From Pseudomonas fragi (GTDB taxonomy: Bacteria > Pseudomonadota > Gammaproteobacteria > Pseudomonadales > Pseudomonadaceae), in assembly GCF_025426255.1 (NCBI RefSeq), contig NZ_CP104861.1, positions 2,170,001 through 2,234,000 of the forward strand: a stretch of 64,000 bases of DNA. Reading direction: 5' to 3'. Positions within the stretch are counted from its first letter, which is position 1, and every line of letters starts with the position of its first letter. The notes beneath the pieces are model-generated. The model was not told the origin of the DNA and searched no databases. It saw nothing but the letters and a program-made list of their open reading frames with translations. Both the position numbers and the translations under genes were made by a program. Shown here piece after piece: positions 46,290-55,206 of the stretch.

Positions 46290-46395
46290 GAATTATTGTG
46301 TCTTTTAATGGGCGAGCAAGTGATGGGGGCTTTTGAAAGAACAAAGTAGTGCCGAGAAAATTGAGTTTGTATCTGTGTCTTGTATCTGTTTCAGG

Positions 46396-46407
46396 CATGC
46401 TACCGCC
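46396..46407 (-). promoter_or_regulatory. ops/JUMPstart-like element (RfaH/NusG-paralogue recruitment)
   Basis: The minus strand reads GGGGCGGTAGCATGCC, matching the ops consensus GGCGGTAGCGTG at 11 of 12 positions and the G-rich lead-in of JUMPstart sequences. It is on the coding strand, about 107 nt upstream of wzx and downstream of a hairpin that follows wzc. That is the geometry in which RfaH loads onto RNA polymerase to carry it through long polysaccharide operons. Confidence 0.65.
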
Positions 46408-46476
46408 CCAAGATTAAATGCTAGTCCTTGAGAGCGGGTTGATAGATTTTATTATGTGGTCAGGGTGATAAGTGAA

Positions 46477-46498
46477 CCCCTTAAATCATTAAGGGGTC
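46477..46498 (-). repeat. Hairpin between wzc and wzx
   Basis: ACCCCTTAA and TTAAGGGGT form a 9-bp perfect stem with a 4-nt loop, 26 nt beyond the wzc stop codon. No U-run follows on the minus strand. It may attenuate or process the wzb-wzc transcript before the ops-like site. Confidence 0.6.
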
Positions 46499-46523
46499 TA
46501 TTGGGTTTTTAAAAAATTAGCTG

Positions 46524-48752
46524 TTAAACGCTATCTGATTTGTATTCGTAGTTGTAATAACCATATGCGCCATAGCCATACTTGGCGGATGCACGCTTCT
46601 CTACGCCATTGAAAATCGCGCCTTTTAGTTCAATGCCATTTTGGGCAAAACGACGCATGGTCAATTCAATTTCGCGTGCCGGGTTTAGCTCAAAACGAGT
46701 AACAATGAGGTTGGTGCCCGATTGGCGACCGACAATTGCGGCATCGGTAACGGCCAAGAATGGTGGTGTATCGAGAATTATCTGGTCGTACTTGGAGCTG
46801 ATCAAGTCTAGGAACTCGCTGAAGTTTTTATGCATCAACAATTCGGACGGATTAGGCGGAATCTGTCCACGACCTATAACATCGAGGTTTTCGATTTCAG
46901 TTTTATGAATCGCGGTGTCAAGGTCGCAGCGTTTTGCCAGGTAGTCGGACAGCCCGTTCTCTACGGGAATACCGAACATCTTATGGATATAGCCTTTACG
47001 CATATCCACGTCGACCAGAAGTACTCGTTGGCCAGATTGTGCAATTACGGCGGCCAAGTTAGCGGAGACGAAAGACTTGCCGACCTTGGGGCTTGGGCCA
47101 GAAATCATCAGGCGGTTGTTGTTGGCTTCCAGCATGGCGAAGTGCAGGCTGGTGCGCAGGCTGCGCAGCCCTTCAATCGCCAGGTCCGTTGGATGGCTAC
47201 TTGCCAGTAACGGAGTAGTGCGACTGCCACGACCGTTAGGGCTTTTTTCGTCTTCAACTTTCTGCAGTGAGCTAAACGGAATTGAGGCGTACACCGGCAA
47301 GCCAAGCTTCTCGATGTCATCCGGGTTTTCCACGCCGCGGTTAAGCGCCTTGCGAAACAGCACATAACCAATGGCCAAGAAGGCGCCGAGTAGAGTGGCA
47401 ATCAGTACGATCAGGGCTTTCTTGGGTTTGACAGGGTTTCGCAGGTCTACATCGGCGGTGTCGATCAGGCGCACGTTGCCCACGGTACCTGCCCGCATAA
47501 CGTCAAGTTCCTGAGATTTATTCAGCAACTGGGTATAAATCTCGGTGCTGACTTTCAAGTCGCGGGTCAGGCTCAGCAATTCTTGTTGGGTAGTAGGCAG
47601 CCCTTCAACTTGCTTGGCTAGCCGGTGCTGCTTGCTAGTCAGTTCGGCAAGTTGTCCCATCAACGCACGATAAGCTGGGTGCTGCGGGGTAAATTTTCGG
47701 TCCATCTCGGCTTGTTGTAATTTCAGGGTCGAGATATTGGTGTCCAGTGACACGATCTGGTCGAGAATCGCTTTGGCTTCAAGACTGATATCAATCGATT
47801 TACTGCGAATCTGGAACTGGTTCAACGCAGTTTCTGCTTTTTCCAGATCCTTGCGCACTTGGGGTAACTGATCTTTCAGAAAGCTGAGGCTTTGAGCTGC
47901 CTCAGCTGAAGTGCGTTCAATATTTTGCTGCACATACAGGCGTGCGATTTCATTAAGTATTTGAATGGCTTTGGCAGGGGTGGTGCTTTCCAGTGCCAGA
48001 CCAATCATGCCGGATTCCTTGCCACGCTCAGCTACATCTAGCACCTTCTGGAAATTCAGGATACTAGTCAGGCGTGGGTAGCGAGTTACGCTGAAGGTGG
48101 TCCCGGGATTAGCTTGCAGTGCTTCAACTTGCAGCTTGATGCCATTCTGGTTGTAGATTTGCCCAACTTGGCTTTTGGCTAACAGGTTACCGTTCTCATC
48201 CAGCAATGTAAAACTGCCTGCATCACCGCTGACCAAGGTCAGCTCCTTGCCAAGCAGTTCATGGGGTAGCTCTAACTCACCGAGCTTCAGTTGCTCTCCA
48301 CCCCAGGCATAACTATTCATGCCGAACAGTGGGCTAGCCACGCTGTTATCGGTTTCTGGCTTGAAGCGTCGGGCGACAAACTCGCCGATCAGTGGGAAGT
48401 AGTTGTTATTTACTTCAAGATCCAATTGCAAGTTATCGACCGCAGCGCCAATATTTTTGCGTGATTTTATGATTTCGATTTCTGTTGCTGACGGTGATTC
48501 TTTGCCGAGCATACTGCCGATATCTGAAAAGCCCAGCATGTCACTTTTTTTGGATTCAACCTGAATCAGCGCATTCGCCTGATACACCGGTGTCGCCAGC
48601 AGGGCATAAGCAACCCCCGCGGCCATAAAGACGCCAGTCACGCCAGCAATCAACCATTTGTGGTCGAGCAATGTGCCCAACAACCCCATCAGGTCAATTT
48701 CGTCGTTATCGTCATCTTGTTCATGGGGCTTTGTCACGGGTGCTTGCTGCAT
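46524..48752 (-). CDS. wzc: Wzc-type polysaccharide co-polymerase and tyrosine autokinase
   Basis: The protein has about 742 residues from the ATG at 48752; the open frame above it overlaps wzb. A Wzz domain (IDLMGLLGTLLDHKWLIAGV as TM1) is followed by a long periplasmic coiled-coil (about 250-420), TM2 near ALIVLIATLLGAFLAIGYVL, and the cytoplasmic BY-kinase. The kinase has Walker A GPSPKVGKSF, Walker A' LLVDVDMRKG and Walker B QIILDTPPFL. The C-terminus has a tyrosine cluster (YGYGAYGYYNYEY), the autophosphorylation tail. It sets chain length and contacts Wza. Confidence 0.93.
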   Translation of the reverse strand: MQQAPVTKPHEQDDDNDEIDLMGLLGTLLDHKWLIAGVTGVFMAAGVAYALLATPVYQANALIQVESKKSDMLGFSDIGSMLGKESPSATEIEIIKSRKNIGAAVDNLQLDLEVNNNYFPLIGEFVARRFKPETDNSVASPLFGMNSYAWGGEQLKLGELELPHELLGKELTLVSGDAGSFTLLDENGNLLAKSQVGQIYNQNGIKLQVEALQANPGTTFSVTRYPRLTSILNFQKVLDVAERGKESGMIGLALESTTPAKAIQILNEIARLYVQQNIERTSAEAAQSLSFLKDQLPQVRKDLEKAETALNQFQIRSKSIDISLEAKAILDQIVSLDTNISTLKLQQAEMDRKFTPQHPAYRALMGQLAELTSKQHRLAKQVEGLPTTQQELLSLTRDLKVSTEIYTQLLNKSQELDVMRAGTVGNVRLIDTADVDLRNPVKPKKALIVLIATLLGAFLAIGYVLFRKALNRGVENPDDIEKLGLPVYASIPFSSLQKVEDEKSPNGRGSRTTPLLASSHPTDLAIEGLRSLRTSLHFAMLEANNNRLMISGPSPKVGKSFVSANLAAVIAQSGQRVLLVDVDMRKGYIHKMFGIPVENGLSDYLAKRCDLDTAIHKTEIENLDVIGRGQIPPNPSELLMHKNFSEFLDLISSKYDQIILDTPPFLAVTDAAIVGRQSGTNLIVTRFELNPAREIELTMRRFAQNGIELKGAIFNGVEKRASAKYGYGAYGYYNYEYKSDSV

Positions 48753-48792
48753 AGGTCGGTTCTTTTTCTTCAAATATAATTCGTGGAGTGAC

Positions 48793-49233
48793 TCAACGCT
48801 TAATGCGCTGGGCCCATGCATTTACGGCGACGTCAATCAACGCGTACGCATGTTCAAAGGCTGGCTTGCCTTGACGGTACGGGTCTTTGATTTCGCGGTT
48901 GTCTTGCCATTTGCCCAGCAAAAAAACTTTGCCCCTTGCCTCTGGAGCGAGGCTTAGGACACCACCAATGTGCTGTTGTTCCATGACCAATATAAGATCG
49001 GCCTCATTGATGGATGCAGCCGTCAGTTGGCTGCCGCTGTGCTCGGTCAGCACGTTGCCGTGTTCTTCGAGGACAGCACGGGCGGTGGCTTCGATGGGCT
49101 TGTTTTTGAGTGCACTGAGGCCTGCGGAGCTCACGACGATGTCGGAGGGCGCAAGTGCGACCCGCAAGAGGTGTTCGGCGGTAGGGCTGCGGCAAATATT
49201 GCCAATGCAGACAATCATGATTCGTTTAAACAA
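48793..49233 (-). CDS. wzb: Low-molecular-weight protein-tyrosine phosphatase (Wzb)
   Basis: The protein has about 146 residues. The P-loop signature is VCIGNICRSPTAEH (Cys-x5-Arg-Ser), and the general-acid loop is REIKDPYRQGKPAFE (Asp-Pro-Tyr). It dephosphorylates the Wzc tyrosine tail, cycling the polymerisation machinery. A TTG at 49233 with GGAAG 6 nt upstream fits the LFKRIMIVCIGN start of family members; the ATG at 49257 is an alternative. First gene of the locus. Confidence 0.92.
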   Translation of the reverse strand: MFKRIMIVCIGNICRSPTAEHLLRVALAPSDIVVSSAGLSALKNKPIEATARAVLEEHGNVLTEHSGSQLTAASINEADLILVMEQQHIGGVLSLAPEARGKVFLLGKWQDNREIKDPYRQGKPAFEHAYALIDVAVNAWAQRIKR

Positions 49234-50155
49234 GGCAGCTTCCTTTGTGCCAAACATGCTCAGCCTGCGAGAGCACTTAACGAATCGTCACGACCAATAT
49301 CCCCTATCCAGGGAATGGCGGTGCCTATCAATAAAGGCTGCCCTCATCAGTTTGAGTGGCTATGGCCTGGGCTGGAGCACAGGTGCTCCCGCTTTATTAC
49401 GGATAAAGGGTCGGTACGAAGTTGAACACTTAAAATATTAACTGTGAAGCGAATGCAATATCAACCTTTAAATCAGCAGATGATTTTATTCGAGCTATAT
49501 AGATGCTTTTCAATAAATATTGCCCGACAATAAATAACATTTTGCCCTTCCTGACCAAAAATAACCCTCGCCAAAGGCCGATATCTCGGGCTTTGCGCGC
49601 TGCTGGGTGGGGTTCCGCCTGGGGTTGTCAGGTCTATTGTCATGGGGGTCCTGGTGGCGAGGCGGAACCTTGTCGGCGCAAAAGTGGTTTTTCGGCAGGG
49701 TCTGTCTGGTGCGGATTTGCGACCAGTGCTCGGCTGTCTTTTGTAATGGTGGCAATATGATATATGCCAATAAGTTGACTCTATAAATCTGTCGCGACAA
49801 ATGGCCGTTATTGGTAAGGCCATGATTATTGTTTTTCAATAAGGGCATATATAACCGTCGCCTCATTATTCAAACCGTTTAGTTATTGCATGTATCCACG
49901 ACTGAACCACTGTTTTGTTACCAAAGCATGACTTGCAGGGGCGTTGTGGTCATTGCGGGTGTCGACGATGCTCCTCCCATGGCCGCCTGGTGTTGCGGTA
50001 AGGGGTTTTTGAGCGAGGGAGTGTTTGCGTCTGGCGTGGTGAAGGGCTCGTAACAGTGCTTTACTGCACCCTTAATATGGACAAAAAACGCCGAGCAAGG
50101 ATGCAGCAGATCGGGCATAAACCCGCCTTCACAGCCGCTTATTTGAGCGCTATCC
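49234..50155. other. Long divergent intergenic region between the polysaccharide locus and the GGDEF-EAL gene
   Basis: About 920 bp with no supported gene. It must hold the wzb promoter (minus) and the promoter of the signalling gene (plus). The most prominent structure is the nested inverted repeat at 49592-49682. Next to it is an imperfect palindrome aaaggccgatatctcgggcttt (49573-49594). AT-rich stretches lie on both sides. Confidence 0.6.
49592..49682. repeat. Nested inverted repeats, about 90 bp, upstream of wzb
   Basis: The outer pair is TTTGCGC (49592-49598) with GCGCAAA (49676-49682). The inner pair is GGTTCCGCCT (49611-49620) with AGGCGGAACC (49660-49669), a perfect 10-bp match. A short innermost CAGG/CCTG pair is also present. 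The pairs are correctly nested, so RNA from either strand could form one extended stem. The position, about 360 bp before wzb, suits a structured leader. Confidence 0.65.
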
Positions 50156-51946
50156 ATGTCCAATACCTCTGCCACACTCTTGATTGTTGACGACGATGCC
50201 GAAGTTCGTAATCTGCTGGAAATCCTGTTGCAAGAGCAGGGCTATCGCACGTTGACTGCCAGCACGGGTGAGCAGGCCTTGGCCCTGGTTGCCCAGCAGC
50301 CACCGGATTTGATCCTGCTCGACGCCATGATGCCGGACACGAATGGCTATCAAGTCGCCCGCCAGCTCAAGGCCAGCGCATCTACTGCAAATATCCCGAT
50401 AATCATGCTCTCGGGCCTGGGTGAGCAAAGTGCCCGACTTTTGGGGTTGGAGGCGGGTGCCGAGGATTTCCTCTGCAAGCCGTTTGCCAGTGACGAGTTA
50501 TGGTTGCGGGTGCGCAACTTGTTGCGGCTCAAGGCGTTTGGTGACTATCAGGCAGTCCATACCCTGATGCTTGAGCAGCAACTGCAAAAACGCACTCTGG
50601 ATCTGGAGCGGTTCCGTTCCGCAATGGGCTCCGATGAGCGTTTGCTGAAAATGGCCAACTACGACCCGTTGACCGGGTTGCCCAATCGCAACCTGTTTTA
50701 CACCACGTTGCAGATGGGCCTGACCCAGGCGGCGCTCAGGGGTTGGCAATTGGCTGTGGTCACGGTTGGTCTGAATGATTTCAAGAGTATCAACCTGACC
50801 TGGGGGCATTTGCTGGGGGATCAGGTGCTGGGTGAGTTCAGTCAGCGCTTGTCCAACTGCCTGAATGTCAGCGACACCCTGGGTCGGATGGATGGTGACG
50901 AACTGGCATTGATCCTGATGATCCGCAAGGGTCAGGCCGGCCCGCGCCAAATGGTGGATCGCATACGCGAAGTATTGCGTGAACCGTTCAAGCTGCAGGG
51001 CAATGACATCCCGATGACGGCGAATATCGGTATTGCGCTGTACCCGGACGATGGCGCCGACGCGCATCGTCTGGTCAAGCATGCGAATACGGCCATGGGG
51101 CTGGCCAAGCAGGCGGGCAGGGATACTTACCGTTTTTACACGGCGCAAATGAATGTCGAGGTTCTGGCGCGTCAGGAGCTGGAAACCGCGTTGCGTGATG
51201 CCGTGCGCAAGCAGGCGTTCGAAGTGTTTTACCAGCCTAAAATCAGTCTGAGTGACGGCCGTATTTGCGGGGTCGAGGCGCTGTTGCGTTGGCCGCGGCC
51301 TGCGGGGGAGGCTGTGTCCCCGGCGGTATTTGTGCCTGTGCTCGAGAGCCTTGGGCTCATATCTCGCGTGGGGCAGTGGGTGATTGATCGCGTGTGTAGC
51401 CAGATAGCGCACTGGCAGAGCACGGGGTTGGGGGCGGTGGAAGTTGCCGTCAATGTTTCGGCGCTGCAGATCAGCGAAGGCGACTTGATTGACGATATAC
51501 AGCGCTCGCTCAAAGCCCATCAGCTCGAGCCGCAATGGCTCGAGGTTGAGTTGACAGAGGGCTCGCTGATGGAAAATACCCCGCATACGATTGCCAGCCT
51601 GCTGACGCTGCGGGATATCGGGGTGAAAATTTCCATTGATGACTTCGGTACGGGGTACTCAAGCCTTGCGTACCTGAGTCGTTTTCCCATCGATAAACTG
51701 AAAATCGATATCGCGTTTATTCGTGAGGTTACCTTCAATCCTCAAGACGCTGCGATTGCCCGCACGATTATTGAGTTGGCTCATAGCCTCAACTTGCAGG
51801 TTATCGCGGAGGGCGTAGAGACTCGTGAGCAGTTGGCATTCCTGACGGATAACGGCTGTGATCAGGTGCAAGGCTATCTGTTTTGTCGGCCTCTGCCTGC
51901 GCGCGAGCTGGAAGCCTTGTTGCGGGATCCGCGCAGCTTTATCTGA
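50156..51946 (+). CDS. Receiver-GGDEF-EAL protein, probable c-di-GMP phosphodiesterase
   Basis: The protein has 596 residues. The receiver domain (about 5-125) has the acidic VDDDAE pocket, phosphoacceptor Asp56 in LILLDAMMPD and Lys in CKPF. The GGDEF domain (about 165-325) is degenerate: GRMDGDELALIL replaces GGDEF. The EAL domain (about 335-585) is intact, with GVEALLRW, NVSALQ, EVELTEG, DDFGTGYSSL, KIDIAFI, EGVET and QGYLFCRP. It should hydrolyse c-di-GMP under phosphorelay control. It lies head to head with the polysaccharide locus; no kinase is adjacent. Confidence 0.9.
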   Translation: MSNTSATLLIVDDDAEVRNLLEILLQEQGYRTLTASTGEQALALVAQQPPDLILLDAMMPDTNGYQVARQLKASASTANIPIIMLSGLGEQSARLLGLEAGAEDFLCKPFASDELWLRVRNLLRLKAFGDYQAVHTLMLEQQLQKRTLDLERFRSAMGSDERLLKMANYDPLTGLPNRNLFYTTLQMGLTQAALRGWQLAVVTVGLNDFKSINLTWGHLLGDQVLGEFSQRLSNCLNVSDTLGRMDGDELALILMIRKGQAGPRQMVDRIREVLREPFKLQGNDIPMTANIGIALYPDDGADAHRLVKHANTAMGLAKQAGRDTYRFYTAQMNVEVLARQELETALRDAVRKQAFEVFYQPKISLSDGRICGVEALLRWPRPAGEAVSPAVFVPVLESLGLISRVGQWVIDRVCSQIAHWQSTGLGAVEVAVNVSALQISEGDLIDDIQRSLKAHQLEPQWLEVELTEGSLMENTPHTIASLLTLRDIGVKISIDDFGTGYSSLAYLSRFPIDKLKIDIAFIREVTFNPQDAAIARTIIELAHSLNLQVIAEGVETREQLAFLTDNGCDQVQGYLFCRPLPARELEALLRDPRSFI

Positions 51947-51980
51947 GCCTGTGTGGGCGATGATTTGGTTGCCCACCCTA

Positions 51981-52082
51981 CTGTGGGAGCGAGCCTGCTC
52001 GCGAAGGTATCAAGGGCATCGCGATTATCCAGCAAGCACGCGGTATCGTTATTGGCCTTCGCGAGCAGGCTCGCTCCCACAG
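51981..52082. repeat. Pseudomonas REP pair (REPIN-like)
   Basis: ctgtgggagcgagcctgctc (extending to 52007) and its inverted copy at 52056-52082 form two arms around a 48-bp spacer. This is the common Pseudomonas extragenic palindromic family, located between the convergent GGDEF-EAL and MocR genes. Confidence 0.9.
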
Positions 52083-52108
52083 AGGCGCCGCGATATCTGT
52101 GCGCACAG

Positions 52109-53512
52109 TTATCCCTGCAGCAGCGCCAAAATCCGTTTGCCCAGCGCCTCGGCGCTGGCTTGTGACTCAATATTGGCAAACCCCAGCAGCAGTCCCGACG
52201 TTTTTTCGCCCAGCTGGCTCCACTCGCTCAGAGCTTCTGCAGAGAGGCCATCTTGCTGCATGCGTTCGACCAGTTGTGTGTCTGACTGTTGCCCATCAAG
52301 GCGCAGGATCAAGTGCATGCCGCCCGGATTGCTGTCGATGTGTACATGGTTGCCCAGCACTTTTTGTAAGCCGTTTACGGTGAAGGCCCTGCGCTCGCTA
52401 TAGAGTTTGCGCATACGCTGGATATGCCGCGCGAAATGGCCTTCGCTCATAAAGGTCGCAACAATGGCCTGGGTGAGCTCCGGGCAGCTGCTGCGCAAGG
52501 TCTGGCTGGCGTGTTGAAAGCATTCGATCTGAGCCTGCGGGATCACCAGGTAGGCCAGGCGCAATCCCGGAAACAGTACTTTGCTGAATGTGCCGCTGTA
52601 GAGCACTCGTCCATCGCGGTCCAGGCTTTTCAGTGCTGGCAGCGGGCGGCTGATGTAGCGGTATTCACCGTCGTAGTCGTCTTCGATGATCCAGGCTTTG
52701 TGCCGATTGGCCCATGCCAGCAGTTCCAGCCTGCGCGCCAGTGAGAGTGACACGCACAGCGGGCTTTGATGAGCGGGGGTGACCACGGCCGCCTGCGCAA
52801 CAATGTCCGCAGAAGGTCCGCGCATTCCGTCCTGGTCGACGGGCAGGGCGACGGTGTGTATTTGCAGTTGTTCCAGCAATTGGCGGGTAGGTGGGTAGCC
52901 GGGGTCTTCAATCAGCACTCGATCCGCAGGCTTGAGTAGCGCGTGGGTGATAAGTGACAAGCTGTCTCGGTAGCCCGAGGTGATAAACACCTGTTCAGGC
53001 GAGCAGGCAATGCCGCGGGAAACCTGCAGATAGCTGGCTATGGCTGCGCGCAATGCTTGCAAGCCAGGCCCTGAAGGGTTGGCCATGTCCTGGGCGCGGG
53101 TGCTGCGTACGCAGCGTGCGCCGATTTGGGCCCAGATTTTTTTCGGGAAGGCATCCAGTGCGGGCAGGCCCATTTGAAAGGGCAGGGTTGCAGGTGGGTG
53201 CCGGGTGACCGGGCTGGCTTGGGGGCTGCGAGTGTCTGGTGCAGGTTTGATCGTGATGTCCGGCGCCACGATGGTCCCGGCCTGGCCGCGAGCTTGCAGG
53301 TAGCCCTCCGAGGTCAGGAGTGAATATGCGGTGTCGATGGTGCCTCTGGCCAGCCCTAGCTCCTTGGCCAGCGCTCGGGCGGCAGGTACGCGTTCTCCCG
53401 GAGCCAGCAAGCCATTGGCGATGGCATCCCGGAAGCGCCAGTAGAGTTGCCGGTAGATGGGCTCGCTGGAGGTCGGGTCGAGGGGCGAGAAGCGTGATGC
53501 GGGGGTTGTCAT
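52109..53512 (-). CDS. MocR/PdxR-type regulator (GntR winged helix plus aminotransferase fold)
   Basis: The protein has 467 residues. An N-terminal GntR helix-turn-helix (about 18-80: LYWRFRDAIANGLLAPGERVPAARALAKELGLARGT in sequence, with the recognition helix near residue 55) is joined by a Pro-rich linker to a class I aminotransferase-like domain. That domain's PLP lysine is in YSGTFSKVLFPGLRLAY, and the IIEDDYDGEYRY Asp/Tyr pair is present. It senses PLP or an amine ligand. It is divergent from the AhpD-like gene, its most likely target. Confidence 0.88.
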   Translation of the reverse strand: MTTPASRFSPLDPTSSEPIYRQLYWRFRDAIANGLLAPGERVPAARALAKELGLARGTIDTAYSLLTSEGYLQARGQAGTIVAPDITIKPAPDTRSPQASPVTRHPPATLPFQMGLPALDAFPKKIWAQIGARCVRSTRAQDMANPSGPGLQALRAAIASYLQVSRGIACSPEQVFITSGYRDSLSLITHALLKPADRVLIEDPGYPPTRQLLEQLQIHTVALPVDQDGMRGPSADIVAQAAVVTPAHQSPLCVSLSLARRLELLAWANRHKAWIIEDDYDGEYRYISRPLPALKSLDRDGRVLYSGTFSKVLFPGLRLAYLVIPQAQIECFQHASQTLRSSCPELTQAIVATFMSEGHFARHIQRMRKLYSERRAFTVNGLQKVLGNHVHIDSNPGGMHLILRLDGQQSDTQLVERMQQDGLSAEALSEWSQLGEKTSGLLLGFANIESQASAEALGKRILALLQG

Positions 53513-53644
53513 TGGCTAGCCTTGTTCTTGATCCCTGGGTTGGAGTGATCATGGCCTGGAGATAAAGGTAAATCATGGCTCTTTTGGACAGGTCCAAGAA
53601 ACCGCACTATGGCGTCACTTAAACAGCCAATGCAAGGGCCAGTC

Positions 53645-54097
53645 ATGAATCAACGTATCGATTATTCCAAGGCGTCACCCGAGGGCTCCAAAGCGTTTGG
53701 TGGCGTGCATGTATATCTGCAAAACAGCGGTTTTCCCAAGGCGCTGATTGATCTGGTTTACCTACGGGTTTCGCAAATCAATGGCTGCGCGTACTGCATC
53801 GACCTGCATTCGCGGGATTTGCTCAAGGCTGGTCTGGCGGTCGAAAAGCTGGTGCTGGTGCCCGTATGGCACGAAGCCGGAGCACTGTTCACCACCCGTG
53901 AGCAGGTTGCGCTGGCCTGGGCCGAAACAGTTACTCGAGTTGCTGAAACCGGGATTCCGGATGCGGATTACCAGGCCGCTGCAGATGAGTTCGACGACAA
54001 AGAGCTGGCGGATTTGACCTATGCAATCGGGTTGATGAATGCCTACAACCGTTTTGGTGTTGCCTTCCGCCTGAAGCCTGCCGCCGCACGGGTTTGA
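53645..54097 (+). CDS. Carboxymuconolactone decarboxylase/AhpD-like protein
   Basis: The protein has about 150 residues. The AhpD-type active site is NGCAYCIDLHSRDL (Cys-x-x-Cys followed three residues later by His), so a thiol-dependent peroxidase or proton-relay role is expected. The start at 53645 (MNQRIDYSK) is preferred; an ATG at 53609 is open in frame. It is divergently paired with the MocR regulator, a common arrangement in Pseudomonas. Confidence 0.82.
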   Translation: MNQRIDYSKASPEGSKAFGGVHVYLQNSGFPKALIDLVYLRVSQINGCAYCIDLHSRDLLKAGLAVEKLVLVPVWHEAGALFTTREQVALAWAETVTRVAETGIPDADYQAAADEFDDKELADLTYAIGLMNAYNRFGVAFRLKPAAARV

Positions 54098-54104
54098 GCT
54101 GCGC

Positions 54105-54956
54105 TTAAAGCCCGCGGTTGCTCTTGATCAGCTCATAGGCCCGACGCACCAGCGGGTTCACGGTATTGGCGCGAATCCACAGGTAGTAGGTCACGTCCGG
54201 CAGGCGGGGCAGGCCATCGTTTTCACCGAGAACGCGCATGTCCGGGCCGAGCATTTCCATGCTTCTTGGGGTCACCCCGAGCCCTGCGCGGATTGCCGCC
54301 TTGATACCTATCAGGTTCGATGCCAGGTACGCCTGGCGCCAGGCGATATTAGCCTGCTCCAGGGCCTCCAGAGCATAGCGCCGATAAATGCTCGGTTCAT
54401 CCACCAGAATCAGTGGCAACGGTTCGCCGGGGTTGTGCGCGTATTGCGCCGAGCAGATCCACCACACCGGGGACGTGCGCAGGGGGAAACCTTCGAGGTT
54501 CGGTCCCTGGCGTGTGGAAATCACCATGTCGACCTTACCCCGGTGCAGGTCGTCCATCAGGAACGGACTGCGGCCGACATCAATCTCCAGGCGCAAGCGC
54601 GGTGCCGAGCGGGCGATATGGCTGAGGATCGGCGGCAGGATGGTGTCGGCAATATCGTGGGGCGATCCAATGCGCAGCACGCCACTGAGACTGCTTTCGC
54701 GCAGGGAGCTCAAAACATCATCGTTGAGGGCTAGCATTTGCCGCGCATGGCGCAGTAATTGTTGGCCCGCTTCGGTGAGTGTTTTTTGTCGCCCGCGTTT
54801 CTCGAACAGGCCGACCCCGACCTGCTGCTCCAGGCGCTGCATCTGCTGGGTGACTGAGGATTGGGTGCGGGCCAGTTGGGTGCCGGCCTGGGCAAAGCCG
54901 TGGTGATCGACCACGGCTATAAAGGTGCGCAGTAATTCGAGATCAAGGGTCGACAT
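54105..54956 (-). CDS. LysR-type regulator, probable control of the sulfur-compound operon
   Basis: The protein has about 283 residues. The helix-turn-helix covers about residues 17-36 (GFAQAGTQLARTQSSVTQQM) and an effector domain follows. Its start faces, across about 250 bp, the start of the ABC transporter operon at 55207, so it is the expected regulator. The ATG at 54956 gives the family-typical DLELLRTF start; 54983 is the longer option. A dyad at 55002-55017 is a candidate binding site. Confidence 0.84.
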   Translation of the reverse strand: MSTLDLELLRTFIAVVDHHGFAQAGTQLARTQSSVTQQMQRLEQQVGVGLFEKRGRQKTLTEAGQQLLRHARQMLALNDDVLSSLRESSLSGVLRIGSPHDIADTILPPILSHIARSAPRLRLEIDVGRSPFLMDDLHRGKVDMVISTRQGPNLEGFPLRTSPVWWICSAQYAHNPGEPLPLILVDEPSIYRRYALEALEQANIAWRQAYLASNLIGIKAAIRAGLGVTPRSMEMLGPDMRVLGENDGLPRLPDVTYYLWIRANTVNPLVRRAYELIKSNRGL

Positions 54957-55001
54957 GGCGTTTTTTGAGCTGCCTTGTATCAAGGGAGTGAACTTAAAGA
55001 T

Positions 55002-55017
55002 TACATATTCTTATGTA
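55002..55017. promoter_or_regulatory. Candidate LysR binding dyad
   Basis: TACATATTCTTATGTA contains a perfect 6-bp dyad (TACATA/TATGTA) around a TTCT centre and fits the T-N11-A LysR box, 46 bp upstream of the LysR gene and 190 bp upstream of the transporter operon. Confidence 0.45.
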
Positions 55018-55206
55018 TTTGTTGAGTGTGTTTTTGGAGGGATGGAGTCATGTCCAATAAATACGGGGATATGCATTTTTAGTCTGTCCTTGGAGTGCGT
55101 AGAGTTATAACGATATTAGATATTTGCATTTCCGTTGCTTCAGCGCTGTACCTAGGATGCTCGCTTATCAGATCGGGGAACGCCGATCATCCATAAGGGG
55201 ATATCC

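Noticed and set aside
50498..51586. 362-codon minus-strand frame inside the GGDEF-EAL gene.
   Set aside because: It is an antisense shadow of a multi-domain protein with intact motifs.
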